Below the pieces are notes generated by a model. That model saw nothing but the letters and a program-made list of their open reading frames with translations. It ran no database searches and was not told the origin of the DNA. This document shows, piece by piece, positions 43,966 through 53,960 of a stretch of DNA of 64,000 nt; position 1 is the stretch's first letter, and every line of letters starts with the position of its first letter. This DNA comes from Neorhizobium sp. GTDB taxonomy: Bacteria; Pseudomonadota; Alphaproteobacteria; Rhizobiales; Rhizobiaceae. The position numbers and the translations under genes were made by a program. The stretch lies in NCBI GenBank assembly GCA_028283725.1, contig JAPWKC010000004.1, forward strand, positions 558,001 through 622,000, written 5' to 3'.

Positions 43966-45339
43966 ATGACATCTGCACCCGACGAGACGCCGGGCTTCTG
44001 CCGCGACTGCCTTGCGAGCCAGAAGCCGAACCAGCGCCGCTGCCGTGTCTGCGGCAGTCCCCGGCTCGTCTATCACGGCGAACTCTTCGACCTGACGCTC
44101 GCGCATATCGATTGCGACGCCTTTTATGCGACGATCGAGAAACGCGACAATCCCGAACTTGCCGACAAGCCGCTGATCATCGGCGGGGGCAAGCGCGGCG
44201 TCGTATCGACCGCCTGCTACATTGCCCGCATCAGCGGCGTGCGCTCGGCCATGCCGATGTTCAAGGCGCTGGAACTGTGCCCGGATGCCGTCGTCATTTC
44301 GCCGAACATGGAGAAATATGTCGGCGTCGGGCGGCAGGTCCGGCAGATGATGCAGGAGCTCACCCCGCTCGTGCAGCCGATTTCCATCGACGAGGCGTTT
44401 CTGGAACTGGCCGGCACGCAGCGGCTGCACCACGACCCGCCAGCCCGCATTCTGGCCCGGTTCGCCAAGCGGGTGGAAAGCGAGATCGGTATCAGCATCT
44501 CGGTTGGTCTTTCCTACTGCAAGTTTCTCGCCAAGGTCGCCTCCGATCTGCAGAAGCCGCGCGGCTTTTCGGTGATCGGCCAGACCGAGGCGCTGGCGTT
44601 TCTGGCGCCGCGGCCGGTCAGCACCATCTGGGGTGTCGGCCGCGCCTTCAATGCGACGCTGGAGGCAGACGGCATCCGCACCGTCGGGCAATTGCAGACG
44701 ATGGAGGAAGGCGACCTGATGCGCCGCTATGGCTCGATGGGGCAACGCCTCTACCGGCTTTCGCGCGGTATCGACGACCGCGACGTACACGCCAACGAGG
44801 CGGCCAAAAGCGTCTCTGCCGAGACCACCTTCTTCGACGATATTTCTCGGCATGACGATCTGGTGCCGATCCTGCGGCGGCTTTCCGAAAAAGTGTCGGC
44901 GCGGCTCAAGAAGCAGGAAATTGCCGGGCACACTGTGGTTTTGAAGATGAAGACCGCCGATTTCAGAAGCCGTACGCGAAACCGGAGACTGGAAGACCCG
45001 ACGCAGCTTGCCGACCGGATTTTTCGCACCGGACTGACGCTGATGGAGCGCGAAACAGACGGGACGAAATTTCGGCTGATCGGGATCGGCATCACCGACC
45101 TTTGCGACCCGACACGGGCAGACCCGCCCGATCTCGTCGACGAACAGGCCGGCCGACGCGCCGCCGCCGAGGCCGCCATGGACAAGCTGCGCGGCAAGTT
45201 CGGCAAGGCTGCAGTGGAGACCGGCTATACGTTCGGCACCGAGCGGCGGCGCGAGCCGCAAACCCCTCCCCGTTCGCCGGAAATTCCAGAGCGGCCAGAC
45301 ACGTCACCTCACCCGGTACGAAAGACCACACCTCAATAA
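43966..45339 (+). CDS. dinB: DNA polymerase IV (Y family), with N-terminal zinc-finger-like extension
   Basis: A 457-residue translesion polymerase. The N-terminus has an extension with two CxxC pairs ([20 protein letters not shown]), a zinc-finger-like element seen in some rhizobial DinB. The polymerase core follows: [21 protein letters not shown] (catalytic DxD), [29 protein letters not shown] (acidic pair), the helix-hairpin-helix [19 protein letters not shown] and the little-finger domain. Start ATG 43966. An exact LexA box lies just upstream, so damage-inducible expression is expected. Confidence 0.94.
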   Translation: MTSAPDETPGFCRDCLASQKPNQRRCRVCGSPRLVYHGELFDLTLAHIDCDAFYATIEKRDNPELADKPLIIGGGKRGVVSTACYIARISGVRSAMPMFKALELCPDAVVISPNMEKYVGVGRQVRQMMQELTPLVQPISIDEAFLELAGTQRLHHDPPARILARFAKRVESEIGISISVGLSYCKFLAKVASDLQKPRGFSVIGQTEALAFLAPRPVSTIWGVGRAFNATLEADGIRTVGQLQTMEEGDLMRRYGSMGQRLYRLSRGIDDRDVHANEAAKSVSAETTFFDDISRHDDLVPILRRLSEKVSARLKKQEIAGHTVVLKMKTADFRSRTRNRRLEDPTQLADRIFRTGLTLMERETDGTKFRLIGIGITDLCDPTRADPPDLVDEQAGRRAAAEAAMDKLRGKFGKAAVETGYTFGTERRREPQTPPRSPEIPERPDTSPHPVRKTTPQ

Positions 45340-45449
45340 AACGTGATGCGATGCGGCACAGTTTTCTGTTTTTTCGCATTGTCGGAAAAGCTTCATTAAG
45401 GCTCGCCGGATAAGGTTCCGACCTGTGTATTGCGTATAAGGGTGGGGGT

Positions 45450-46874
45450 ATGATGCGTCGCCTCGTATTTGGTCTGGGTCTCCTGTCGGCGACAATGCTG
45501 TCGCATGGAGCGTTTGCAGAAAGCGCCCAGACGCTTTCGATCATCGTTTCCAAGAACCAGCAGCAGATGGTCGTCTATGACGGCGACAAGGTGGTCGCGA
45601 CGACCCGCGTGTCGACGGGCAAGCCGGGCCACGGAACGCCAAGCGGCATCTTTTCCATCATCCAGAAGGAAAAGTACCACGAATCCAACATCTATTCGAA
45701 CGCGCCGATGCCGTGGATGCAGCGGATCACCTGGTCCGGCATCGCGCTGCATGAAGGTGTCGTGCCCAACCATCCGGCCTCGCATGGCTGCGTGCGCATG
45801 CCCGGCGCCTTTGCCCGCTCGCTCTATCAGCTGACGGAAAACGGCGCGCATGTGATCATCGCAGACACGTCCGTCGTGCCTGAAAAGATCGACGATGCGC
45901 TGCTCTTTGCGCCCCGCAAGGCGCTGCCGATCGGGCCGATGATGACCGATACGGAACTGCGCACCTCGTCGATCAAGAGGAATGCCGCAAACCCCGCAGC
46001 CGGCGCAAAGCCGGTCGAGGTGGCGATGAACGTTTCGCCGGACAATCCGGCTGCACACGGCAGCGATGCGCTTCCGGCGCCGGCCTCGCCGTCCACCGAC
46101 AGCCCGACGGGCGGCGCAACCGCGTCTGCCGATATCAAGCCGGCGGCCCTGCGCATTCTGATTACCCGCCGCGGCGACCGCGAAAACCTGATGGATGCCC
46201 AGAAGCTTCTGGAGGATATGGGGTTCGAGACCGGTGGCCAGGACGGCTATCTCGGGCCTCTGACCCGCAGCGCCATCAGCGGCTTCAAGCGCTGGAAGGG
46301 CATTTCGGAAAAAGGCGCCCTGATGTCTGAGGAATTTGTCGCAGCGCTCTACCAAGCTGCCGACAAGCCCCGTCCGCCTGCCGGGCAGATCATGGTGCGC
46401 CGCGATTTCCAGCCGATTTTCGAGGCGCCTGTCGGCATCAAGGATCCCGACATGGCGCTCGGCACCCATCTCCTGACCGCCGACCATATCGACCGCAATG
46501 GCGAGACGGCCGAATGGCATGCGATGACGCTGCCCAACGTGCTGTCCGACGAGACCAAGCGTCGTCTCGGCATCACCACGGACAATGATGCGACGGGGGC
46601 CGAGGCCGCACGCGTCGCCTTCGACCGGATCGACGTTCCCGCCGAGATCCGCGACCGGATCGAGACGATGATGGGCGACGGCACCTCGATCACCATCAAC
46701 GACCAGGGCGTTGGCACAGACACCGGACAGGGCACGGATTTCATCACCGTCACCAATGACGGCCCGCAGATGGCGGAAGCCAATATCGAGAACGTCTCCG
46801 ATACCACGGGCGACACTCCCGCCAAGCCGCGCCGGGTGCGCCATGCACCGAAACTCGGCGTCGGGCTCTACTGA
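45450..46874 (+). CDS. L,D-transpeptidase (YkuD) with peptidoglycan-binding-like domain
   Basis: A 474-residue exported enzyme. Signal peptide residues about 1-23 (cleaved near GAFA-ESA). The YkuD domain carries the catalytic motif HPASHGCVRM with Cys114, and an earlier His101 in GIALHEGVV; it forms 3-3 crosslinks or attaches proteins to peptidoglycan. After a Pro/Ala-rich linker (about 170-230) a PG_binding_1-like domain is seen (DAQKLLEDMGFETGGQDGYL, GPLTRSAISGFKRWKG). The C-terminal part is of unknown role. Ends at a bidirectional terminator facing dnaE. Confidence 0.9.
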   Translation: MMRRLVFGLGLLSATMLSHGAFAESAQTLSIIVSKNQQQMVVYDGDKVVATTRVSTGKPGHGTPSGIFSIIQKEKYHESNIYSNAPMPWMQRITWSGIALHEGVVPNHPASHGCVRMPGAFARSLYQLTENGAHVIIADTSVVPEKIDDALLFAPRKALPIGPMMTDTELRTSSIKRNAANPAAGAKPVEVAMNVSPDNPAAHGSDALPAPASPSTDSPTGGATASADIKPAALRILITRRGDRENLMDAQKLLEDMGFETGGQDGYLGPLTRSAISGFKRWKGISEKGALMSEEFVAALYQAADKPRPPAGQIMVRRDFQPIFEAPVGIKDPDMALGTHLLTADHIDRNGETAEWHAMTLPNVLSDETKRRLGITTDNDATGAEAARVAFDRIDVPAEIRDRIETMMGDGTSITINDQGVGTDTGQGTDFITVTNDGPQMAEANIENVSDTTGDTPAKPRRVRHAPKLGVGLY

Positions 46875-46894
46875 GCGACCCAAACTTCGCACAC

Positions 46895-46935
46895 GAAAAA
46901 CGCCGCCGAAGCAGACGCTTCCGGCGGCCTTTTTC
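46895..46935. terminator. Bidirectional terminator between the L,D-transpeptidase and dnaE
   Basis: GCCGCCGAAGC / GCTTCCGGCGGC (46902-46912 and 46917-46928) with an AGAC loop; GAAAAA on the left and CTTTTTC on the right give a U-tract in both directions. Confidence 0.85.
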
Positions 46936-47050
46936 TGTTCGTCATATCGCGCGCCGTTTCCCGGTGACAGGCGCATAACTTCCGTGCCTCACGTAACGTC
47001 AGGCACTTCACGCCGAGTCACCCTCTGTGCCAGACCCCGTGTGGCACCGA

Positions 47051-50000
47051 TCAGACAAGCTCGACGTCTATGACACCCGGCGCTGCCTTGAGCGCAGCGG
47101 CAATTTCCGGTGAGATCCGGTATTTCTCCGTCAGTTCCACCTCTATCTCGCGGCGGCCATCATCCTTGATGACGACGAAAGAGACGAGGCCGTCGCCACG
47201 GGCATTGAGGTGCCGCGCCACCGTCTTCAACGGGCCGCTGTCGCGGACGAAGACGCGCAACGCCTTCTGCATGCGCACCGACTGTTCCTCGAGCGACTGG
47301 GCCGTCTGGATGCGCAGGCCGATCCCTTCAGGGCGTTCTTCCGCCTGGACGGTGATGACGAGCGATTTTCCGGGCTCGAGAAGATCGCGATACTGCGCCA
47401 GCCCTTCGGAAAACAGCACCGCCTCGAACTGGCCGGACGAATCGGAGAAGGCGACAATGCCCATCTTGTTGCCGGTGCGGGTCTTGCGTTCCTGACGGCT
47501 CGTTACCGTGCCGGCAAGACGCCCGGCCGTTGCGCCCTGGCGCACGGCGGCGGAGAAATCGGCAAATGTCTGGACGCGCATCTTGGCGAGAACCGCGCCA
47601 TAGGTATCGAGCGGGTGAGCCGACAGGTAGAAGCCGAGGACCTGATATTCGCGCATCAGCTTTTCGGACGGCATCCAGGGATTGAATGTCGGAAAGATCA
47701 GCTTTTCCGGCCCGGTGGCCGCCGACATGCCGAAAATATCCGACTGGCCGCTTACCTTTTCCGCATGGGCGCGCTGTGCATAGCCGATGAAGCGGTCGAG
47801 GCCGGCGATCAGTTGCGCCCTGTCGATCTCGAAGCAATCGAAGGCGCCGGCCGAAATGAGGCTTTCCAGCACGCGCCGGTTCACCTGTTTCGGATCGACG
47901 CGCAGGCAGAAATCCTCGATGCTCTTGAAAGGCTCACCGCCGCGCACTTCGGTGATGTGTTCGACAGCCGATTCGCCAACGCCCTTGATGGCGGCCAGCG
48001 CGTAATAGATGCGGTTATCACCGGTCTCGAAACGGCGAAACGAGGTCTGGACCGAGGGCGGAATGACCTTGATGCCGAGGCGACCGGCATCCTCGCGGAA
48101 GTCGTTGAGCTTTTCCGAGTTGGCCATATCGTAGGTCATGGTCGCGGCGAGGAACTCGACCGGATAATGCGCCTTCATATAGGCCGTCTGGTAGGAGACG
48201 ATGGCATAGGCTGCCGCGTGGCTCTTGTTGAAGCCGTAATTGGCGAACTTGGCGAGCAGTTCGAAAATGTTCTTCGCCTGCGGTTTGGAGACGCCGTTCT
48301 TGATGGCGCCGTCGACAAAGCGCTCGCTCTGCTTGTCCATCTCCTCCTTGATCTTCTTGCCCATGGCGCGGCGCAAGAGATCGGCCTCGCCGAGCGAATA
48401 GCCGGAGAGAACCTGGGCGATCTGCATCACCTGTTCCTGGTAGACGATAACGCCCTGGGTCTCCTTCAGGAGATAGTCGATGGAGGGATGGACGGACTCG
48501 ATCTCCTCCTCGCCGTGTTTGCGAGCGTTGTAGGTCGGGATATTCTCCATCGGACCCGGACGATAAAGCGCCACGAGCGCGATGATATCCTCGATGCAGT
48601 CAGGCCGCATGCCGATCAGCGCCTTGCGCATGCCGGCACTTTCCACCTGGAAGACACCGACGGTTTCGCCGCGCGACAGCATTTCATAGGTCAGCGTGTC
48701 GTCGAGCGGGATCTTGGCGAGATCCACCTCGATATCGCGCTTGCGGCAGAAATCCACCGCCGTCTTCAAAACGGTGAGCGTCTTCAGGCCAAGAAAGTCG
48801 AACTTGACGAGACCGGCCTGCTCCACCCACTTCATGTTGAACTGGGTCACCGGCATGTCGGAGCGCGGATCGCGATACATGGGCACCAGCTTCGACAGCG
48901 GCCGGTCGCCGATGACGATGCCGGCGGCGTGGGTCGAAGCGTGACGATAGAGGCCCTCGATCTTCTGGGCGATATCGAGAAGGCGGGCAACGACCGGCTC
49001 GGCGTCCGCCTCTTCCTGCAGCTTGGGCTCTTCCTCGATCGCCTTCGACAGGGGCGTCGGGCTGGCCGGGTTGTTCGGCACGAGCTTGCAGATCTTGTCG
49101 ACCTGGCCATAGGGCATTTCGAGCACGCGGCCGACGTCGCGCAGCGCCGCACGCGCCTGCAATGAACCGAAGGTGATGATCTGCGCCACCTGTTCGCGGC
49201 CGTATTTGCGCTGAACGTAACGGATCACCTCTTCACGGCGATCCTGGCAGAAGTCGATGTCGAAGTCGGGCATCGAGACGCGATCGGGATTGAGGAAGCG
49301 TTCGAACAGCAGCGAGAAGCGCAAGGGATCGACGTCGGTAATCGTCAGGGCATAGGCGACGAGGGAGCCGGCGCCCGAGCCACGGCCGGGACCGACCGGA
49401 ATATTCTGGATCTTCGCCCATTTGATGAAGTCGGCAACGATCAGGAAGTAGCCCGGAAACTTCATCTTCTCGATGACGCTCAATTCGAAATCGAGCCGCT
49501 CGCGATAATCCTTTTCCGTATAGCCGGGCGTCAGGCCCAGTTCCGCCATACGGCTTTCGAGGCCCTCGACCGCCTGACGCCGCAATTCTTCAGTTTCGGC
49601 GCGCTCGGCCTCTTCCGGGTCGTCCGTCGCGCCGGTGAAGCGCGGCAGGATCGGGTTGCGGGTCTTCAGGATATAGGAGCAGCGGCGGGCAATCTCGATC
49701 GTGTTGTCGAGCGCCTCGGGCAGGTCGGCAAAGAGTGCAGCCATTTCAGCCTGGCTCTTGAGGTAATGATCGGGCGTCAGGCGGAAGCGGGTGTCGTCGG
49801 AGACGATCGCGTTATGGGCGACGGCCATCAGCGCGTCGTGGGCCTCGTAATCGCCGCGCGTCGGGAAGAAGGCCTCGTTGGTGGCGACAAGCGGGATATC
49901 GTGCCCGTAGGCAAGACCGATCATCCTGTTCTCGTGGCGCCGATCATACGCGCCATGGCGCTGCAACTCGATATAAAGCCGGTCGCCGAAAAGGTCCTTC

Positions 50001-50548
50001 AGCGCCAGAAGACGGGCCTCGGCCAGCGCGGCATTGCCCTCCTTCAACGGACCGTCGACAGGGCCACCGGAAGCGCCCGTCAGCGCGATCAGCCCTTCCG
50101 TCCCGCCCTCTTCCAGCCAGGAGCGGCAGATATGGGTGGTGCTGTGCCCCTCGCCACCGAGATAGGCGCGGCTGACGATATCGACGAGCCGCTCATAGCC
50201 TTGCGCATTGGCCGACAGAAGCACGATCGCCGGCAGCTTGGCGAGCTGCGCCTGACCGGGACGGCGCTCTTCCGTCTGGTCTTCCATGTCGATCGACAGC
50301 TGGCAGCCGATGATCGGCTGGATGCCGTCGCCGATCGCCTTCTGGGCGAATTCAAGCGCGACGAACAGGTTGTTCGTATCGGTGACGGCGAGTGCCGGCT
50401 GATTGTCGGACACGGCCTTGCCGAGGATCTTCTTCAGCGGCAGGGCACCTTCGAGCAGCGAATAGGCCGAGTGGACGCGCAGATGCACGAACTGCGGTAC
50501 CGCTCCCAGATTGTCCGTTGCCGATGTGTCTTTCGCCTGGTCAGCCAT
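47051..50548 (-). CDS. dnaE: DNA polymerase III subunit alpha (replicative)
   Basis: The replicative polymerase, 1165 residues. An N-terminal PHP domain (FVHLRVHSAYSLLEGALPLKK) is followed by the Pol III palm with GPGRGSGAGSLVAYAL and the catalytic acids in MPDFDIDFCQDRR. The fingers carry MGKKIKEEMDKQSERF and KFANYGFNKSHAAAYA; after that come helix-hairpin-helix, the beta-clamp-binding region and an OB-fold (LAGTVTSRQERKTRTGNKMG). Length and motifs match DnaE1, not the shorter SOS polymerase DnaE2. It converges with the L,D-transpeptidase and stands 230 bases downstream of a tiny membrane-protein gene on the same strand. Confidence 0.97.
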   Translation of the reverse strand: MADQAKDTSATDNLGAVPQFVHLRVHSAYSLLEGALPLKKILGKAVSDNQPALAVTDTNNLFVALEFAQKAIGDGIQPIIGCQLSIDMEDQTEERRPGQAQLAKLPAIVLLSANAQGYERLVDIVSRAYLGGEGHSTTHICRSWLEEGGTEGLIALTGASGGPVDGPLKEGNAALAEARLLALKDLFGDRLYIELQRHGAYDRRHENRMIGLAYGHDIPLVATNEAFFPTRGDYEAHDALMAVAHNAIVSDDTRFRLTPDHYLKSQAEMAALFADLPEALDNTIEIARRCSYILKTRNPILPRFTGATDDPEEAERAETEELRRQAVEGLESRMAELGLTPGYTEKDYRERLDFELSVIEKMKFPGYFLIVADFIKWAKIQNIPVGPGRGSGAGSLVAYALTITDVDPLRFSLLFERFLNPDRVSMPDFDIDFCQDRREEVIRYVQRKYGREQVAQIITFGSLQARAALRDVGRVLEMPYGQVDKICKLVPNNPASPTPLSKAIEEEPKLQEEADAEPVVARLLDIAQKIEGLYRHASTHAAGIVIGDRPLSKLVPMYRDPRSDMPVTQFNMKWVEQAGLVKFDFLGLKTLTVLKTAVDFCRKRDIEVDLAKIPLDDTLTYEMLSRGETVGVFQVESAGMRKALIGMRPDCIEDIIALVALYRPGPMENIPTYNARKHGEEEIESVHPSIDYLLKETQGVIVYQEQVMQIAQVLSGYSLGEADLLRRAMGKKIKEEMDKQSERFVDGAIKNGVSKPQAKNIFELLAKFANYGFNKSHAAAYAIVSYQTAYMKAHYPVEFLAATMTYDMANSEKLNDFREDAGRLGIKVIPPSVQTSFRRFETGDNRIYYALAAIKGVGESAVEHITEVRGGEPFKSIEDFCLRVDPKQVNRRVLESLISAGAFDCFEIDRAQLIAGLDRFIGYAQRAHAEKVSGQSDIFGMSAATGPEKLIFPTFNPWMPSEKLMREYQVLGFYLSAHPLDTYGAVLAKMRVQTFADFSAAVRQGATAGRLAGTVTSRQERKTRTGNKMGIVAFSDSSGQFEAVLFSEGLAQYRDLLEPGKSLVITVQAEERPEGIGLRIQTAQSLEEQSVRMQKALRVFVRDSGPLKTVARHLNARGDGLVSFVVIKDDGRREIEVELTEKYRISPEIAAALKAAPGVIDVELV

Positions 50549-50778
50549 GTGCGCGCCATACCCATTTCATGAATCGGACCATTGTCCGGTGCGGGGCGTG
50601 CCAAGTCCAGTTCGGAATTCGCCCCTCAACGTGTTTGTGGAGGCTTGGTGCTTGTGGAGGCTTTCCGTCTATGCCGTTTCGTCAGGGACGGCAGACACGG
50701 CTGCCGGGCCATTTGTCGTATCGGCGGGCGGCGGGCGGCGCCTGGCCCGCCGTCGAGCCGCTCGCGCAGCGTTCAAAA
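50549..50778. other. Spacer between the microprotein and dnaE
   Basis: 230 bases on the dnaE 5' side. GC-rich repeats GGCGGGC (about 50725-50750) can pair with GCCCGCC and may end the microprotein transcript. No other gene seen. Confidence 0.35.
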
Positions 50779-50865
50779 TCACATGGCCATCATCACGATA
50801 GAGAGGCCGGCAACGAAGGTAGCGATCGAGGCGAATGCGGCAATTTCACGAAGAAGGTCAGTCAT
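50779..50865 (-). CDS. 28-residue single-pass membrane microprotein, possible SOS effector
   Basis: A short frame read directly on the minus strand: MTDLLREIAAFASIATFVAG then LSIVMMAM and a stop. Residues 8-28 form one strongly hydrophobic helix, and the N-terminus has a charged stub (DLLRE). An excellent ribosome-binding site, AGGAGA (50876-50871), lies five bases before ATG 50865. Two near-consensus LexA boxes lie 34-77 bases upstream. Size, topology and SOS-type control resemble SidA, the 29-residue SOS division inhibitor of Caulobacter; the function is inferred, and no sequence comparison was possible. dnaE lies 230 bases downstream on the same strand. Confidence 0.7.
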   Translation of the reverse strand: MTDLLREIAAFASIATFVAGLSIVMMAM

Positions 50866-50898
50866 CGTCGTCTCCTGTGTTCGTTATGTTTATACTTT

Positions 50899-50942
50899 GT
50901 TCTATTTTTGTACGCTGGTCAACAAGAGAACAAATAGAGAAT
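50899..50942 (-). promoter_or_regulatory. Two LexA-like boxes upstream of the microprotein
   Basis: GTTC-TATTTTT-GTAC (50899-50913) and GAAC-AAATAGA-GAAT (50928-50942) each match the alphaproteobacterial SOS consensus with one base different. They form an inverted arrangement (TTTGTTCT at 50896-50903 and AGAACAAA at 50927-50934). On the minus strand TATAAA (about 50894-50889) just downstream could be the -10 box, so a bound repressor would cover the promoter. Confidence 0.6.
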
Positions 50943-51052
50943 ACAGGAACGGCGTCTATGGTTAAGTTTTCGCTGCGGGGCGCGGTTTTCCGGGCCTTTG
51001 CGCGTGCCGGATACGCTTGGCCTGACTGACCAACCCTGTCCGGCCCGTTCAG

Positions 51053-51070
51053 TTGCAAATGCTTCTCAAT
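51053..51070 (+). promoter_or_regulatory. Possible Fur/Mur-type operator upstream of mntP
   Basis: TTGCAAATGCTTCTCAAT lies about 80 bases before mntP. The TGCAAAT...TCTCAAT pattern recalls Fur/Mur-type metal operators of alphaproteobacteria. A TTGACT at 51091-51096 could be a -35 box. Weak: no half-site symmetry was checked beyond the eye. Confidence 0.3.
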
Positions 51071-51151
51071 ACCATAACAAACTGTTTTTATTGACTTTTT
51101 CGACTCACACCATTAACCGGAGCGCCAGTATCCAGAAATGAAGAGGCCGTC

Positions 51152-51718
51152 ATGTCACCGTTTACCATCGCCGCGCTTGCCGTCGGCATGTCCATCGATG
51201 CCTTCGTCGCGTCCGTCAGCCGGGGAGCGGGACTGAAGCGTCCGCCTCTGCGCGAGGCGCTGCGCACGGGCATCGTATTCGGTGCCGTGGAAACGATCAC
51301 GCCGCTGATCGGTTGGCTCGCGGGCGTCATGGCCAGCCAGTATGTCCAGTCGGTCGATCACTGGATCGCCTTCATCCTGCTCGCGATCGTCGGTGGCCGC
51401 ATGGCCATGGAGGGTTTTTCCCGTGACGAGGAGGCACAGGGCGGCGCCAGTGACAATCGCTCGCTGGTGATGCTGATGGCAACGGCGGTCGGCACCAGTA
51501 TCGATGCGATGGCGGTCGGCGTGTCCCTCGCCTTCCTGCAGGTCAACATCATCGTGGTGGCGATCGCGATCGGCCTTGCGACGTTCGCCATGTCGACGGG
51601 CGGGATGCTGCTCTCACGGCTGATCGGGCGGCGTTTCGGCAAATGGGCCGAGGTGATCGGCGGCGTCGGCCTGATCGGCCTTGGCGCCTCGATCCTGTTC
51701 GAACACCTGACGGCCTGA
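51152..51718 (+). CDS. mntP: Manganese efflux pump MntP
   Basis: A 188-residue membrane exporter with two related halves (DUF204). The conserved Asp-containing helices are [14 protein letters not shown] in the first half and [15 protein letters not shown] in the second; six membrane segments in total. It expels Mn(II) and guards against manganese toxicity. Start ATG 51152 with AAGAGG upstream. It stands alone, followed by a bidirectional terminator. Confidence 0.94.
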   Translation: MSPFTIAALAVGMSIDAFVASVSRGAGLKRPPLREALRTGIVFGAVETITPLIGWLAGVMASQYVQSVDHWIAFILLAIVGGRMAMEGFSRDEEAQGGASDNRSLVMLMATAVGTSIDAMAVGVSLAFLQVNIIVVAIAIGLATFAMSTGGMLLSRLIGRRFGKWAEVIGGVGLIGLGASILFEHLTA

Positions 51719-51769
51719 CACCGCGGCCGCCGCTTGCGGCGATGTCGTCGTCGGACGCGAAACAGAAGA

Positions 51770-51796
51770 GGCCGCCCGTATAAGAGGGCGGCCTTT
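51770..51796. terminator. Terminator between mntP and lolD
   Basis: GGCCGCCC / GGGCGGCC (51770-51777 and 51786-51793) with an 8-base loop, followed by TTT and preceded by A-rich GAAACAGAAGA, so it can serve both converging units. Confidence 0.75.
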
Positions 51797-51849
51797 CCGT
51801 TTCATCCAGCATATCAGCGGCGCGTCGGGCTTGCGCCCCGCTCAGGCTC

Positions 51850-52533
51850 TCAGAGCTCGATGACCTTGCCGCCATCGATGGTGACGCGACGGTCCATGCG
51901 GGCTGCGAGGTCGTGGTTGTGGGTCGCTATCATGGCCGCAAGGCCCGATTGACGCACCAGCGCCTCCAGCGCCTCGAAAACATAGGAGGCGGTCGTCGGA
52001 TCGAGATTGCCGGTCGGCTCGTCGGCGAGAAGAATGCGCGGCGCATTGGCGACGGCGCGGGCAATCGCCACACGCTGCTGCTCGCCGCCCGACAACTCGG
52101 CCGGACGATGTTCGCCGCGATGGCCGATGCGCATGTAATCCAGAAGCTGGCTTGCCCGCTCCATGGCATCCTTGCGCGAGAGGCCGGCAATCAGCTGCGG
52201 CATCATGATGTTTTCGAGCGCGGTGAATTCCGGCAAGAGGTGGTGGAACTGGTAGACGAAACCGATCTCGACACGACGGATCGCCGTGCGCTGCTCGTCG
52301 GAGAGGCCGTTGCAATCACGCCCGCCGATCTTCACGTCACCGGCGTCCGGGTGCTCCAGAAGGCCGGCGAGATGCAGGAGAGTGGATTTGCCGGTGCCCG
52401 AGGGCGCCACTAGCGCGACGATCTCGCCGGTTTTCAGCTCGAAATCGGCGCCCTTGAGGATCGACAGTTTCGTATCGCCTTCGCCGTAATGACGTTCGAC
52501 GCGCGAAAGCTGCAGGACGGGTTTGCGTTGCAT
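51850..52533 (-). CDS. lolD: Lipoprotein-releasing ABC transporter ATP-binding protein
   Basis: Energises release of outer-membrane lipoproteins from the inner membrane to LolA. 227 residues from ATG 52533 ([19 protein letters not shown]). Walker A is APSGTGKST, the signature is [14 protein letters not shown], Walker B is [12 protein letters not shown], with the switch His in IATHNHDLA. It follows the permease gene by 13 bases; LolC/E-LolD form the complex. Confidence 0.95.
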   Translation of the reverse strand: MQRKPVLQLSRVERHYGEGDTKLSILKGADFELKTGEIVALVAPSGTGKSTLLHLAGLLEHPDAGDVKIGGRDCNGLSDEQRTAIRRVEIGFVYQFHHLLPEFTALENIMMPQLIAGLSRKDAMERASQLLDYMRIGHRGEHRPAELSGGEQQRVAIARAVANAPRILLADEPTGNLDPTTASYVFEALEALVRQSGLAAMIATHNHDLAARMDRRVTIDGGKVIEL

Positions 52534-52546
52534 GAAATACTGCCGA

Positions 52547-53863
52547 TCATTCGTAGCGGAGGGCCTGCACGGGATCGAGCCTTGAGGCGCGCCATGCGGG
52601 GAAAATGGTAGCGATGAAGGAGAGAACCAGCGCCATGACGACAACCGAGACGGTTTCGCCCATGCTCATCTGCGCCGGAAGCTCACTGAGGAAATAGAGT
52701 TCCGGATTGAACAGGATCGTGCCCGTCAGCCAGGAGAAGAACTGGCGGATCGATTCGATATTCAGACAGACGACGACACCGAGGAGAACGCCGGCAAGCG
52801 TGCCGACAGTGCCGATCGCTGCCCCCGTCATGAAGAAGATCCGCATCACGGCGCCCGATGTCGCCCCCATCGTGCGCAGGATGGCGATATCGGGTCCCTT
52901 GTCCTTCACCAGCATGATGAGGCCGGAGATGATGTTGAGCGCCGCGACGATGACGATCAGCGTCAGGATCATGAACATGACGTTGCGCTCCACCTGAAGG
53001 GCGGAGAAGAAGGTTTCGTTGCGCTGGCGCCAGTCGGTTATGTAGATCTGCCGGCCGGCGGCGCTTTCGATCAGCGGGCGCAGGCCATCGACATTGTCGG
53101 GGTTGTCGATGAACAGCTCGATCGACTGGACGATGCCTTCGGCGTTGAAATAGAGCTGCGCCTGCTCGAGCGGCATGTAGATGATCGAGGAGTCGTATTC
53201 CGACATGCCGATCTCGAAAATGCCCGAGACCTTGTAGGATTTGACGCGCGGGTTGACGCCCATCGGCGTCACGTCGCCATCGGGCGAGATCAGCGTGATG
53301 TCGTCGCCGACGCTCAAGCCCAGTTGTGCCGCAAGCCGCGAACCGACGAGGACACCCTTGTCCTCATCGAAGGCCTTGGTGTCGCCCGACTTGATGTTGG
53401 ACGAGACTTCCGTGAGCTTCTTCAAGTCTTCCGGCCGCACGCCGCGCACCAGCGCGCCGGACCCTGCCCCGCCCTTGCCGGATGCGAGCGTCTGGCCCTC
53501 GACCAGCGGCAGCGCCATCTTGACGCCGGGCACGGCGGAGAACTTGCGTGTCAGCTCGGCATAGTCGTTGAGCGGGGTATCGACGGGCTGGATGATCATA
53601 TGCCCGTTGATGCCGAGAATGCGCGAGATAAGCTCGGTGCGGAAGCCGTTCATCACCGCCATGACGATGATCAGCGTTGCGACGCCGAGCATGATGCCGA
53701 TGAAGGAGAAGCCGGCAATGACGGAGATATAGGCTTCCTTGCGCCGCGAGCGCAGATAGCGCCAGGCAACCATGCGTTCGAAGGCCGAAAAGGCACCGGC
53801 TTTTCGCGCCCTCACGGGCTTGGCCGCCTTTTCCGCTTTTTCACTCGCCGCAACGCTCGCCAT
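52547..53863 (-). CDS. lolC: Lipoprotein-releasing ABC transporter permease (LolC/LolE type)
   Basis: A 438-residue permease with the LolCE layout: membrane segment 1 ([21 protein letters not shown]), a long periplasmic domain (about residues 90-300), then three membrane segments ([59 protein letters not shown]) ending in the typical [14 protein letters not shown]. Alphaproteobacteria usually have a single such permease (sometimes named LolF) acting as homodimer. It lies upstream of lolD and downstream of proS. Confidence 0.93.
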   Translation of the reverse strand: MASVAASEKAEKAAKPVRARKAGAFSAFERMVAWRYLRSRRKEAYISVIAGFSFIGIMLGVATLIIVMAVMNGFRTELISRILGINGHMIIQPVDTPLNDYAELTRKFSAVPGVKMALPLVEGQTLASGKGGAGSGALVRGVRPEDLKKLTEVSSNIKSGDTKAFDEDKGVLVGSRLAAQLGLSVGDDITLISPDGDVTPMGVNPRVKSYKVSGIFEIGMSEYDSSIIYMPLEQAQLYFNAEGIVQSIELFIDNPDNVDGLRPLIESAAGRQIYITDWRQRNETFFSALQVERNVMFMILTLIVIVAALNIISGLIMLVKDKGPDIAILRTMGATSGAVMRIFFMTGAAIGTVGTLAGVLLGVVVCLNIESIRQFFSWLTGTILFNPELYFLSELPAQMSMGETVSVVVMALVLSFIATIFPAWRASRLDPVQALRYE

Positions 53864-53960
53864 ATACGCTTCCTCAGATGCTGCGATGGCGCCATGTGCG
53901 GCGCCATCCTGTCCGTTATGCCTGTCGGACCTGTCCTCAGGCTAACCGCTGCACCGGAGT

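Noticed and set aside
50958..51029. 23-codon plus-strand ORF next to the SOS boxes
   Set aside because: A fair SD and shared promoter region, but Arg/Phe-rich and too short to support alone; mentioned with the microprotein instead of as a gene.
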